A stretch of 8,921 nt of DNA from JBNJGT01 sp046496745 (lineage in GTDB: Archaea; Nanobdellota; Nanobdellia; Woesearchaeales; JACJVW01), in contig JAWOGQ010000099.1 of NCBI GenBank assembly GCA_046496745.1, positions 1-8,921 of the forward strand, written 5' to 3'. The position numbers and the translations under genes are program-made. This document shows positions 1 to 6,828 of the stretch, in pieces. The notes beneath the pieces were generated by a model. That model did not search any database, had not been told where the DNA came from, and was given only the letters and a program-made list of their open reading frames with translations. Position 1 is the stretch's first letter. Every line of letters begins with the position of its first letter.

Positions 1-1581
1 CTTGCACTCATGTCTGCTATGGGTCTTGCTTACTGGGCAGGATACAATGCAGCTGAATTCGTGGAGCGTGTCTTGTCGCTTGCAGGATGGTTCGGTGCAT
101 TAGCCTTCTCCTTCCTTGTATTTGCCATAGGTTATTACAACATAAAGCAGCAGGAAGAACCTAAATGGGGCCCTATCCTTTTGCTCATGGGCATAGCATT
201 CATGACCTATGGTACTTTGGTAGGTACTGATGCATTCTATGGAAAGACAATGCTCACTCTCGGCTCAGCCTTCATATTTGTTGGCATCATAGGAATCATT
301 CTCAAGGCATTTGGCACTAGTGGTACTGGTATTCTCAAGGGCGCAAAAGATGCTGCAAAAGATGCGCCTAGCTGGTGGAATGATGTAAAGGATGGATGGA
401 ATAAGAACAAACCTTCTCCTGTTAGCGATTTCCAGGCAAAGATGCAACCAGGCGGAAACGTTAATCTTACCTGGACTGCAAGCCCGGAATCCGATGTTAC
501 CCACTACGAGCTAGTGCGCCAGAAGCGGGCAAGATGGTGGAATGTAGACAAGGAGTTTGGTAGGCTCACCGGAACTCAGGCAACAGACAATAATCTTGAC
601 CCTGCGGCTGAATACCGCTACATGATCAGGGCAATCAACCAGAACAACAACAAGAGCAAATGGTCCTATGCCTCCCTGGAGGTAAAAACGATCAGGGTCA
701 CAGGCAAGGCTGTATTCTCGGCAGAAAAAGAGTATCCATTGAATGGCTTGAATGTCAAACTGATAGGCAACGGCACCATCAGCGGCAAGATGCAAAACGA
801 CCAATTTACCCTTTCCAATGTTCCAACCCATCATTCCTTCACCCTAGAGATATCCGATCCTGAGGGTGTCTATCAGACCAAAAGGATACAAAACCTCACT
901 TTTCCAGAATCACCTGAGGTACACGATCTAGGTTCACTCAATATGCACACTAATGATAAGAAAGGCAAGATCGATGTAGCAGTAAAGTTTAAGCCTATGA
1001 ATCAACCTTTCACCAAGCCCCTCAACTTCATCATTGCAGGAACTAATGGATCCGAAGAGGCAAAAGATATTAAAGCCACAAATGGCATTTACAAGGTATC
1101 TGTCCCCCTTGGTCACGTGCTTGTAATCAAAGCCCAGGATGTGGATGGCTGTTTCGAAGGTAAAAGTCAAAGAGTGCTTGTCCGCGGCCATAAGTCAGTG
1201 CCACTTGAGATCAGCCCTAAAGGTAATTTTCCGCTGAAATTCGTATGCTATGATGGTGAAAGTCAATTAGATGATTTCAATGTATCCATAAAAAATCTGC
1301 TCACCCAGACAACACCAACTAAAAAGGCAGAGAATAGCGAAGCTAAGTTTGACATACCTGCAGGCTATTACGAGTTCAAGGTAGAAAAAGAAGGCTACTT
1401 ACCATTTGAAAGTGCCAGTAATGCACAACAAATTGCAGGAAGAACCGTCTCAGTTCCATACTCCCATAATCAGGATGCAACAATAAAAATAAAACTCACC
1501 CCAGACGCCCCCACACCGAGCGGGATTACATTAAGTGAAAAATCAAAAAACCCAACTGCAACCATAACCTACAATGACTGA
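1..1581 (+). CDS. Membrane protein with FN3 and Ig-like/PEGA-like domains (5' end probably missing)
   Basis: I do not recognise this as a named family. The frame is open to the left edge, and the bases before the first ATG (position 10) show no ribosome binding site, so the true start probably lies outside the window. Residue numbers here count from that ATG. Three hydrophobic helices are visible at about 25-43, 52-72 and 81-99. A Trp/Lys/Asp-rich juxtamembrane stretch (100-135) follows. Residues 136-228 form a convincing fibronectin type III domain: the strand-B Trp (W155), the YEL strand, and the tyrosine-corner motif LDPAAEY at 196-202 followed by RYMIRAIN. Three further beta-sandwich-like units follow at roughly 230-312, 318-403 and 405-497. 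The last has a PEGA/carboxypeptidase-regulatory-like 'AGYYEFKVEKEGY' strand pair. The tail (500-523) is Pro/Ser/Thr-rich. The gene overlaps the next one by 8 bases, so the two are probably co-translated. An anchored adhesion or scaffold role is inference. Which side of the membrane the large domain faces is not settled by the sequence. Confidence 0.85.
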   Translation, partial: LALMSAMGLAYWAGYNAAEFVERVLSLAGWFGALAFSFLVFAIGYYNIKQQEEPKWGPILLLMGIAFMTYGTLVGTDAFYGKTMLTLGSAFIFVGIIGIILKAFGTSGTGILKGAKDAAKDAPSWWNDVKDGWNKNKPSPVSDFQAKMQPGGNVNLTWTASPESDVTHYELVRQKRARWWNVDKEFGRLTGTQATDNNLDPAAEYRYMIRAINQNNNKSKWSYASLEVKTIRVTGKAVFSAEKEYPLNGLNVKLIGNGTISGKMQNDQFTLSNVPTHHSFTLEISDPEGVYQTKRIQNLTFPESPEVHDLGSLNMHTNDKKGKIDVAVKFKPMNQPFTKPLNFIIAGTNGSEEAKDIKATNGIYKVSVPLGHVLVIKAQDVDGCFEGKSQRVLVRGHKSVPLEISPKGNFPLKFVCYDGESQLDDFNVSIKNLLTQTTPTKKAENSEAKFDIPAGYYEFKVEKEGYLPFESASNAQQIAGRTVSVPYSHNQDATIKIKLTPDAPTPSGITLSEKSKNPTATITYND

Positions 1582-4500
1582 AACTAAAATTGACGAAAGG
1601 ATTTTGAAAGAGGCCCTTAAGTATAGTGATAGATACATAAATGTGCCTAATAAATACATTGAGGTTTTGAAAGAATATGGTTTTGACCATCCAAATAATG
1701 AAACTAAATTTAAAGAAGAAATAAATGAATATCTTACTCAAAATCTTAATAATTATTTAAGAGAATTTTATGCTTTAATTTCAAGAAAAATAGATATTCT
1801 AACAAATTTGAATGATAACGATTTAAGAAATAACTTAAAATCCCTTGCTAGATCTATAAGGTTTAACCCTATGCTTATTGATGATGATATGATATTCAAT
1901 AGACTTAAAAAGGCTGTTGAAAATTCTCAAAAATCAGATAAAGCTACTCAAACTCAAGACAATTCTCAGAACCAAACTGAGCACAGTGCACAACCTGAAG
2001 CTACTCCAGAACCTGAAGCCCACTCAATCGAGCTCGAAAGAATCCACCAAGAAGATCAAGCCCTCGCAAAAAGACGAAAAGATAACTTAGAAGAAGCCGA
2101 AAGAAAAACATTCACCGAACCAATAGAAGAAGAGAAAGAAGAAAATATTGTCTATGGCGGCAAGTCCTTCATGGATGTTGCAACCCCTGAGCAAAAGCAA
2201 AACTGCAGAACCCTTGTCTTCTTGATTGAAAGCCATGAACAATTTGATGGGTTTAAGGATTCAATTAAACCACTAGACCAACTAAATCGGTATATCATAG
2301 GAGAATCAAACGGGATTCAGAAGAGAATACAGCTCGATACCACCAAACTTAAGATGTGGTGGGGGCGCAGAACAGGATCAGCTCCACTAGTATTTGTAGC
2401 AGCCTGTGCATCACCAAACATGCAGTGGACGAATCAACTGCGGTGGATACAACATCCTACTCAACGAAAGCTGGATGACTTCTTTGAAGTCCCGAAAGTA
2501 TCAGTCGATGCTTTTCAGTATTATGCAAAAGGTGAGAATATACAGATTGTATTCCATACTGATGAAACTCTCTCCAGTTGTTTTGTTAAGATTTTTTCTC
2601 AGGGTAAACTGAAAGAAACAAAACCTGCACAAATTTCTAATAAAGAAATATTGTTTAAAATTGAAAACCTGGAACCGAGAGAATATACTCTCTTCTTCAA
2701 TCTGAGGGATAATCAGAAAAATCTGATCCCAACTGAAAGCAAAAGGATTGAGATTATCCAGCCATCTATTGTAATAGAGAACCAGAATACTCCCTATATA
2801 GGACAGGATATCAAAGTTAATTTACAGATGTCTAATGAAACAATTGAATGGCTAAAAGAACGTACAGATAAAATCAGGATAGACTTCTCATCAGACACCT
2901 TACTTAAGCAAGAGGATATTAAACCTGATAATATACAGGTATCAATACCCTCTGATGAATTCACATCAGGTGGACAAAAAAATATTAATCTCAACTTGTA
3001 CGATCCTAATGGAAAAGAAACCCTTTTCTCTGAGTCATTTAGCGTAAATCTCCAGAAACCATGGTTCAGGATAGAGAAAGTCAATGGTAAAGACCTAGAT
3101 GTATCCAAAATCGAAAGAGCAAGTGATGGTAAATATGATTTTGAGATTCAATTTCCTGTAGACCTTTCGGAATATAAGTTTTTTATAATCTATGGAACTT
3201 CCTCCAATCCAATAAAAAAACAATTAACGGAAAAGCATGGTAAGTGGCATGTAGAGATTCCTTCAAATATTCGAAATTTCCTATTTCTTTTGGTAATTAA
3301 TAATCGTCAGAGAGATCAGAAAGCATTCCATATCGTAGAACCCCCTGAACAACCTGATGAACCAACCCCTGAACCAGAAACTCCTCCTGAACCTAATCCT
3401 GCATCTGACACAGCAAGGTTACCTGTTGCAACAAATCCAGGGGAAGACACTCCTGAAGTGATGCAAGAGATTCAACCGGAGCTGTTAATCACGTATCCTG
3501 ATCCAACGCCTCACCTAGAACCACATAAGATAATATTCTATGAAGGAACAACCGATCCAAACAACCAAAAAGCACTGACATATGAAGGAAGGGAGAACCT
3601 ACAAGGAAATCAGTTGCAGATACTGAATCGGACAGGTATAGTCTCCCAACCACGCATAGATAAGATATACCTAATTGTGGACCAGACAGGGCATGGTATG
3701 GCAATCGGTCCTAAATCACGGATGGATGCCTGCACTAAGCCGGGATACTTTGTATGCAATGTGAATGACATAATTATCATGATAGAGTCTGACGGGCGCG
3801 TAAGCTATAAGCTCGAGGGTCATAGTACTGCCCGTTATTTAGGAAATGATATCAATTTTGATGTAGACAGTAGAAACGGACTATATATCAAGATTGGAAC
3901 TCTTGATAGAGTGATTCCATTTTTCCAGAAAAAACTACGATTGATTGAAGACACCATGAAAGAGACTTATCCGATTATTCAGCAGCAAAAGGAGGCCATT
4001 CAGCTTGAAGACAATATTGACGAATTGTTGGTGCAGGAAATTGAGGAGCAAAAGTCATTGGGTCAGTTCCTTACCTGGTTGCAGAACCAATTAAGAAACA
4101 CAGCGCAATCTCAGGGCATATTCTATAAGCAGAAGGTCATTGACCAAATCAAGGATTCTCTTGAAAAATTCATGAAAGAGAAGGAAGGGAACATGAGAAA
4201 ACTTTTCAAGGAAATAGAAAAACTGGAACAGCAATACATAAAGGTAAGCGAAAAAGAACTCAAAACACTTTCAAATAAACATATGGAGGAACTTTTGAAT
4301 ACAACAGGAAATGAAAAAGCAACCACCGAATGGAATACCATATCAATCAAAGATCATCATAAGCAGCTGATTAAAGAATGCAATGAGATCATAAAAAACA
4401 TAAAAGAACAATATAAGGAACTTAAGGAAGAGGAATTCAGATTACTTGATGATCTGGCAAGCTTATACAATCACTTTGTCAAAAAAGAGGAACTTGAAAA

Positions 4501-4711
4501 AAAGATTACAAAACTTGGTGAAGAAGTTGCAAATCTTATTAAGCTTGACTGGAGTATCATGCGGACTATGGGTACAATCGAGCAAAAGGAGATGCAGCGC
4601 GTATCAAAGCTTGAAGAGCTTACCAGAGCATTGCCAGCCTTGCACAAGGCTTTTATACAAAGCAATCATACCAGAGCAAAAGATTACATTCAAAAAGAGG
4701 TCCAATTTTGA
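1574..4711 (+). CDS. Large modular protein with beta-rich centre and coiled-coil C-terminus, unknown function
   Basis: Not recognised. The 1045-residue protein has no signal peptide and no membrane helix, so it is probably cytoplasmic or held by a partner. Visible modules: a helical N-terminus rich in Asn, Lys and Ile (1-117); a Gln/Ser/Pro/Glu linker running into a highly charged E/K/R helix (120-192); a mixed domain (195-300) with a striking 'KMWWGRR' segment and a hydrophobic strand LVFVAACA; two or three beta-sandwich-like units (305-585); a Pro-Glu linker (589-608) continuing as a loose acidic stretch to about 650; another beta-rich domain (651-780) containing 'TGHGMAIGPKS'; and a long helical, partly heptad-like tail (783-1045). 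The ATG lies inside the end of the upstream gene (ATGACTGA overlap) and has no Shine-Dalgarno, so initiation is likely coupled to upstream translation. The first ~130 codons are strongly AT-rich compared with both flanks. Context suggests a partner of the upstream membrane protein and the downstream coiled-coil protein, but no biochemical activity can be assigned. Confidence 0.88.
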   Translation: MTETKIDERILKEALKYSDRYINVPNKYIEVLKEYGFDHPNNETKFKEEINEYLTQNLNNYLREFYALISRKIDILTNLNDNDLRNNLKSLARSIRFNPMLIDDDMIFNRLKKAVENSQKSDKATQTQDNSQNQTEHSAQPEATPEPEAHSIELERIHQEDQALAKRRKDNLEEAERKTFTEPIEEEKEENIVYGGKSFMDVATPEQKQNCRTLVFLIESHEQFDGFKDSIKPLDQLNRYIIGESNGIQKRIQLDTTKLKMWWGRRTGSAPLVFVAACASPNMQWTNQLRWIQHPTQRKLDDFFEVPKVSVDAFQYYAKGENIQIVFHTDETLSSCFVKIFSQGKLKETKPAQISNKEILFKIENLEPREYTLFFNLRDNQKNLIPTESKRIEIIQPSIVIENQNTPYIGQDIKVNLQMSNETIEWLKERTDKIRIDFSSDTLLKQEDIKPDNIQVSIPSDEFTSGGQKNINLNLYDPNGKETLFSESFSVNLQKPWFRIEKVNGKDLDVSKIERASDGKYDFEIQFPVDLSEYKFFIIYGTSSNPIKKQLTEKHGKWHVEIPSNIRNFLFLLVINNRQRDQKAFHIVEPPEQPDEPTPEPETPPEPNPASDTARLPVATNPGEDTPEVMQEIQPELLITYPDPTPHLEPHKIIFYEGTTDPNNQKALTYEGRENLQGNQLQILNRTGIVSQPRIDKIYLIVDQTGHGMAIGPKSRMDACTKPGYFVCNVNDIIIMIESDGRVSYKLEGHSTARYLGNDINFDVDSRNGLYIKIGTLDRVIPFFQKKLRLIEDTMKETYPIIQQQKEAIQLEDNIDELLVQEIEEQKSLGQFLTWLQNQLRNTAQSQGIFYKQKVIDQIKDSLEKFMKEKEGNMRKLFKEIEKLEQQYIKVSEKELKTLSNKHMEELLNTTGNEKATTEWNTISIKDHHKQLIKECNEIIKNIKEQYKELKEEEFRLLDDLASLYNHFVKKEELEKKITKLGEEVANLIKLDWSIMRTMGTIEQKEMQRVSKLEELTRALPALHKAFIQSNHTRAKDYIQKEVQF
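1582..1974 (+). other. AT-rich island covering the N-terminal module of the large protein
   Basis: Hand counting gives 72 G/C in 1621-1920 (24%). A 300-base sample of the upstream gene (481-780) gives 150 (50%), and the 60 bases at 1981-2040 give 32 (53%). The change is abrupt at both ends. It coincides with the gene start on the left and with the acidic/Pro-rich linker on the right, so it maps to one protein module (residues about 3-133). Either recent acquisition of this segment or strong amino-acid bias (Asn, Lys, Ile, Phe, Tyr) could produce it. Third positions here are also largely A or T, which favours more than amino-acid bias alone. Confidence 0.7.
1931..2149 (+). repeat. Low-complexity Gln/Pro/Glu then charged E/K/R linker
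   Basis: This encodes residues 120-192 of the large protein. The first part is Thr/Gln/Ser/Asn-rich, then comes 'PEATPEPEA', then a strongly charged stretch with clusters such as EEEKEEN that is probably one long helix. It reads as a spacer between the N-terminal helical module and the central domains. It is amino-acid low complexity rather than an exact DNA repeat. Confidence 0.65.
3338..3397 (+). repeat. Pro-Glu rich linker (imperfect PEP repeats)
   Basis: This encodes residues 589-608 of the large protein: alternating Pro and Glu/Asp in units such as PEQPDEP, TPEPE and PPEPNP. At the DNA level, imperfect cctgaa/cctgat hexamers recur. Such stretches are usually stiff, extended, surface-exposed linkers. 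Here it separates the central beta-rich part from the second beta domain and the helical tail. A looser Pro/Glu-containing stretch continues to about residue 650. Confidence 0.7.
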
Positions 4712-4716
4712 GGTGA
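4710..4716 (+). promoter_or_regulatory. Strong archaeal Shine-Dalgarno for the 323-aa gene
   Basis: GAGGTGA ends 4 bases before the ATG at 4721 and is a full match to the canonical archaeal anti-Shine-Dalgarno. It overlaps the TGA stop of the preceding gene. It fixes the start of the downstream gene and suggests strong re-initiation within the operon. Confidence 0.8.
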
Positions 4717-4720
4717 AAAA

Positions 4721-5692
4721 ATGTTTGAACTAATGAAAGCACGATTGTCGACAATACTATTAACAAACAGACGTAAGGCAAGAAGGGAAAGGAGAGCAAT
4801 TAAGGACCAGGAAAAGGAAATTAAGAAGCTTGAAGAAGAAAAAAAACAGCTTGAACAGGATATTGAAACTGGAGATGTGGAAGCAGTCAAAAAAGATTTT
4901 GAGAATTTTTTGGAGGAATACAAAAAGGCGATAGAGGATAGTTTCCAGATTGAGAGCACAAATCTGTTATTTGCAACAAGCGAAGGAGAAGAGATAAAGG
5001 AGCAGGAAGAGAACATGGAAAAAATCAAAAGAGTAATCCTCAAGCTGCCTGATGATATATATCCCATTAAGTATAAGGGAAAATCAATAAAAAATAAGGA
5101 AGAGCTCCAAAAGGAATTAGGAAGCAAGTTCCAATCCTGCGTGAAGAAGCTAAAAGAAATTCATGACGCTGAGAAGCAAACCATAGGCACCATCACAAAA
5201 CAGATACTGGATCAGAGTAGGGACATGCAGCATTTACGTGATGAGATATACAGCAATCTTGCACAGTATAATACTGAACAAGCTACACAATGGTTACGTA
5301 GGAATATTAAAGGTCTACTAAAGGATATGGATAGAGTTCTCAAGGAAGAAAAATCAATTGAAAAGATGCATCTAGTTGATGGAAAGTCAGTAAAGAAGCT
5401 TCTGGAAGAGATGGATGCCCTAGAAAAGGAAGAATCACAAGAACAAAAGGACTTATATCGGGCTTTCCAGATGGAATCACTCATAAACCTATGGGGCATC
5501 TATGAGTACTTTGAACTGATAAATAAGTATGGGCACGAGTATGTAGAGAAAACATTGTTACCCAAATTGAAACAGGAGGGCTACCCTGAAACAGACCCGC
5601 TTTTAAATGAACTTCGTAGAGTAACAGATGAACTCAAGAAAGAAGGAACAGAGATTCGAAACATAGCATTGCAGGCGCAACAGAGGACATGA
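4721..5692 (+). CDS. Charged coiled-coil protein, unknown function
   Basis: Not recognised. The 323 residues are almost entirely helical and highly charged. After a short N-terminus with a hydrophobic patch (STILL, 10-14) comes a basic cluster (NRRKARRERR, 16-25) that could contact nucleic acid, acidic lipid or an acidic partner. A Glu/Lys coiled coil follows (about 28-75). Another helical block (85-106) leads to a short non-helical segment (107-123, 'KLPDDIYPIKYKGK'), then long helices (125-240). A more hydrophobic, aromatic C-terminal helical region (244-275) contains 'LWGIYEYFELINKY'. There is no membrane helix or signal peptide. The start is supported by a perfect GAGGTGA ribosome binding site 4 bases upstream. 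It lies 9 bases after the large modular protein, whose own tail is also coiled coil, so the two may form a hetero-oligomer. It overlaps the transporter gene by 4 bases. Structural or scaffold protein is the best guess. Confidence 0.85.
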   Translation: MFELMKARLSTILLTNRRKARRERRAIKDQEKEIKKLEEEKKQLEQDIETGDVEAVKKDFENFLEEYKKAIEDSFQIESTNLLFATSEGEEIKEQEENMEKIKRVILKLPDDIYPIKYKGKSIKNKEELQKELGSKFQSCVKKLKEIHDAEKQTIGTITKQILDQSRDMQHLRDEIYSNLAQYNTEQATQWLRRNIKGLLKDMDRVLKEEKSIEKMHLVDGKSVKKLLEEMDALEKEESQEQKDLYRAFQMESLINLWGIYEYFELINKYGHEYVEKTLLPKLKQEGYPETDPLLNELRRVTDELKKEGTEIRNIALQAQQRT

Positions 5693-6828
5693 AGCAATAC
5701 ATCCAGACAACAGCAGTCAGTGTTATTTTTATTTTTGCATCTTTTCTTATAGCTCCTATTCTATCACCTTACATTAAGAGCCTTGGCTATTCTCCTTTCC
5801 AGATAAGCCTCATATTTGCTTTGTTTCCACTGGCAGTGATATTCATAACACCTCTCATAGGTATAATCTCTGACCATGTTGGACGTAGATCTATCATACG
5901 CTTTGGTATGGTTATCCAGATGTGTTCTTTCATGCTTTACGTATATGGCACCCAGCATATCTTTCTTCTCATGATCGCCCGTATCCTCAATGCAGTAGCT
6001 CTCACAACAGTCACTCTTATTGGAGTATCAAAGATACATGATCTACTTGATAACAATACTCGGGGTAAATATTCTGGCATTTTCCTGAGCTTCCAGAGAG
6101 TTGGGACAATAGTTGCCCCCTTGATAGGTGGTATCCTTGCTGAAGTATTTGCACCAGAACTACCCTTTCTTATCGCAATAATTATGATAGCAACCCTCCT
6201 TTTGTTCTTGTTTCCCCATGCAAGGAATAAGAAGCTTGAATTCTCAAAATATCATCTCAATTCACTCTCCGAGATAAAGTATTTTCTCAGGACAAAAAGG
6301 CTCCCTGGGATGGCTGCAATAGGCAGTGTGATGGCTGCAAACCATACATTATTCATTGCATTCTTCCCTATCTTTGTCACAGAGAACTTTTCCATGGGGT
6401 ATGAGGCGGTTGGTTATGGCTGTTTTGCCTACTATCTTGGTCACGTCTTCCAGTTCTATTTTGGAGCTATTGCAGACAGGATCGGCCGTAAGAAAGTCCT
6501 TCTTACAGGCACGTCAATTGTAGGCCTGAGCTGGTTCTTTGTACCTTTTATCAATACCCTTCCTGTCCTGTTACTGGTGCTTGGTGTAGGCGGCATGGGT
6601 CTTGGTATGTGGAATGTTGGTGCCCAGAGCATATTATCTGACATAGGAGAAAAGAAAAAACGGGAAGGACGTATCATGACTACATATGCTGCTTTCTCAA
6701 AGATGGGATCTTTCACAGGCTTTATTGTATGGGGCCTAATCACAAACTTTTTAGAGTTGAAGTATTTGTTCATTCTAGGAAGCTGCCTTGTCCTTACAGG
6801 TAGTTTCATGATCAGACGGTGGATCTAG
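5689..6828 (+). CDS. MFS transporter, probable DHA1-type drug/H+ antiporter
   Basis: A 379-residue polytopic membrane protein of usual length for a compact 12-helix major facilitator. The loop 2-3 signature is clear (G58-x3-D62-x2-G65-R-R), and its second-half copy is at loop 8-9 (G259-x3-D263-R-x-G266-R-K), as expected from the internal duplication of the fold. R98 in 'MIARILNAVA' matches the conserved helix-4 arginine of motif B. 'GTIVAPLIGG' (139-148) resembles motif C (GxxxGPxxGG) typical of proton-coupled exporters, with Ala in place of the second Gly. This favours an efflux antiporter of the DHA1 type, although the substrate cannot be read from sequence. The ATG overlaps the previous stop as ATGA. 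A GAGG lies only 2 bases upstream, too close to work normally, so translational coupling is likely. Its stop abuts the next start. No functional link to its neighbours is obvious. Confidence 0.93.
   Translation: MKQYIQTTAVSVIFIFASFLIAPILSPYIKSLGYSPFQISLIFALFPLAVIFITPLIGIISDHVGRRSIIRFGMVIQMCSFMLYVYGTQHIFLLMIARILNAVALTTVTLIGVSKIHDLLDNNTRGKYSGIFLSFQRVGTIVAPLIGGILAEVFAPELPFLIAIIMIATLLLFLFPHARNKKLEFSKYHLNSLSEIKYFLRTKRLPGMAAIGSVMAANHTLFIAFFPIFVTENFSMGYEAVGYGCFAYYLGHVFQFYFGAIADRIGRKKVLLTGTSIVGLSWFFVPFINTLPVLLLVLGVGGMGLGMWNVGAQSILSDIGEKKKREGRIMTTYAAFSKMGSFTGFIVWGLITNFLELKYLFILGSCLVLTGSFMIRRWI

Noticed and set aside
511..834. 107-codon open frame on the minus strand
   Set aside because: Antisense to the FN3 domain, whose fold motifs are clear on the + strand; no motif in the antisense product.
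2303..2323. 'GESNGIQKR' segment resembling a nucleotide-binding P-loop
   Set aside because: Lacks the GxxxxGK[ST] pattern and no Walker B or other ATPase motif follows.
2581..2600. T-rich run resembling an archaeal oligo-T terminator
   Set aside because: Inside an intact coding region and not at a gene end; it encodes ordinary Phe/Val/Lys codons.
3178..3192. TATA-like stretch (ttttttataat) that could be an internal promoter
   Set aside because: It lies in the middle of the large protein gene with no start site suitably placed downstream. AT-rich coding sequence gives such matches by chance.
3338..3397. Repeated cctgaa units as a possible CRISPR or tandem DNA repeat
   Set aside because: The units are imperfect, have no spacers, and are explained by Pro-Glu codons in an open reading frame.
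4446..4733. 95-codon + strand frame spanning the junction of the two coiled-coil genes
   Set aside because: Out of frame with two well-supported genes. Its composition looks like a shifted reading of coiled-coil codons and it has no ribosome binding site of note.
4690..5127. 145-codon open frame on the minus strand
   Set aside because: It lies wholly antisense to the coiled-coil gene. Its Ser/Phe/Leu-rich product is what the reverse complement of Glu/Lys-rich codons gives, and it shows no domain.
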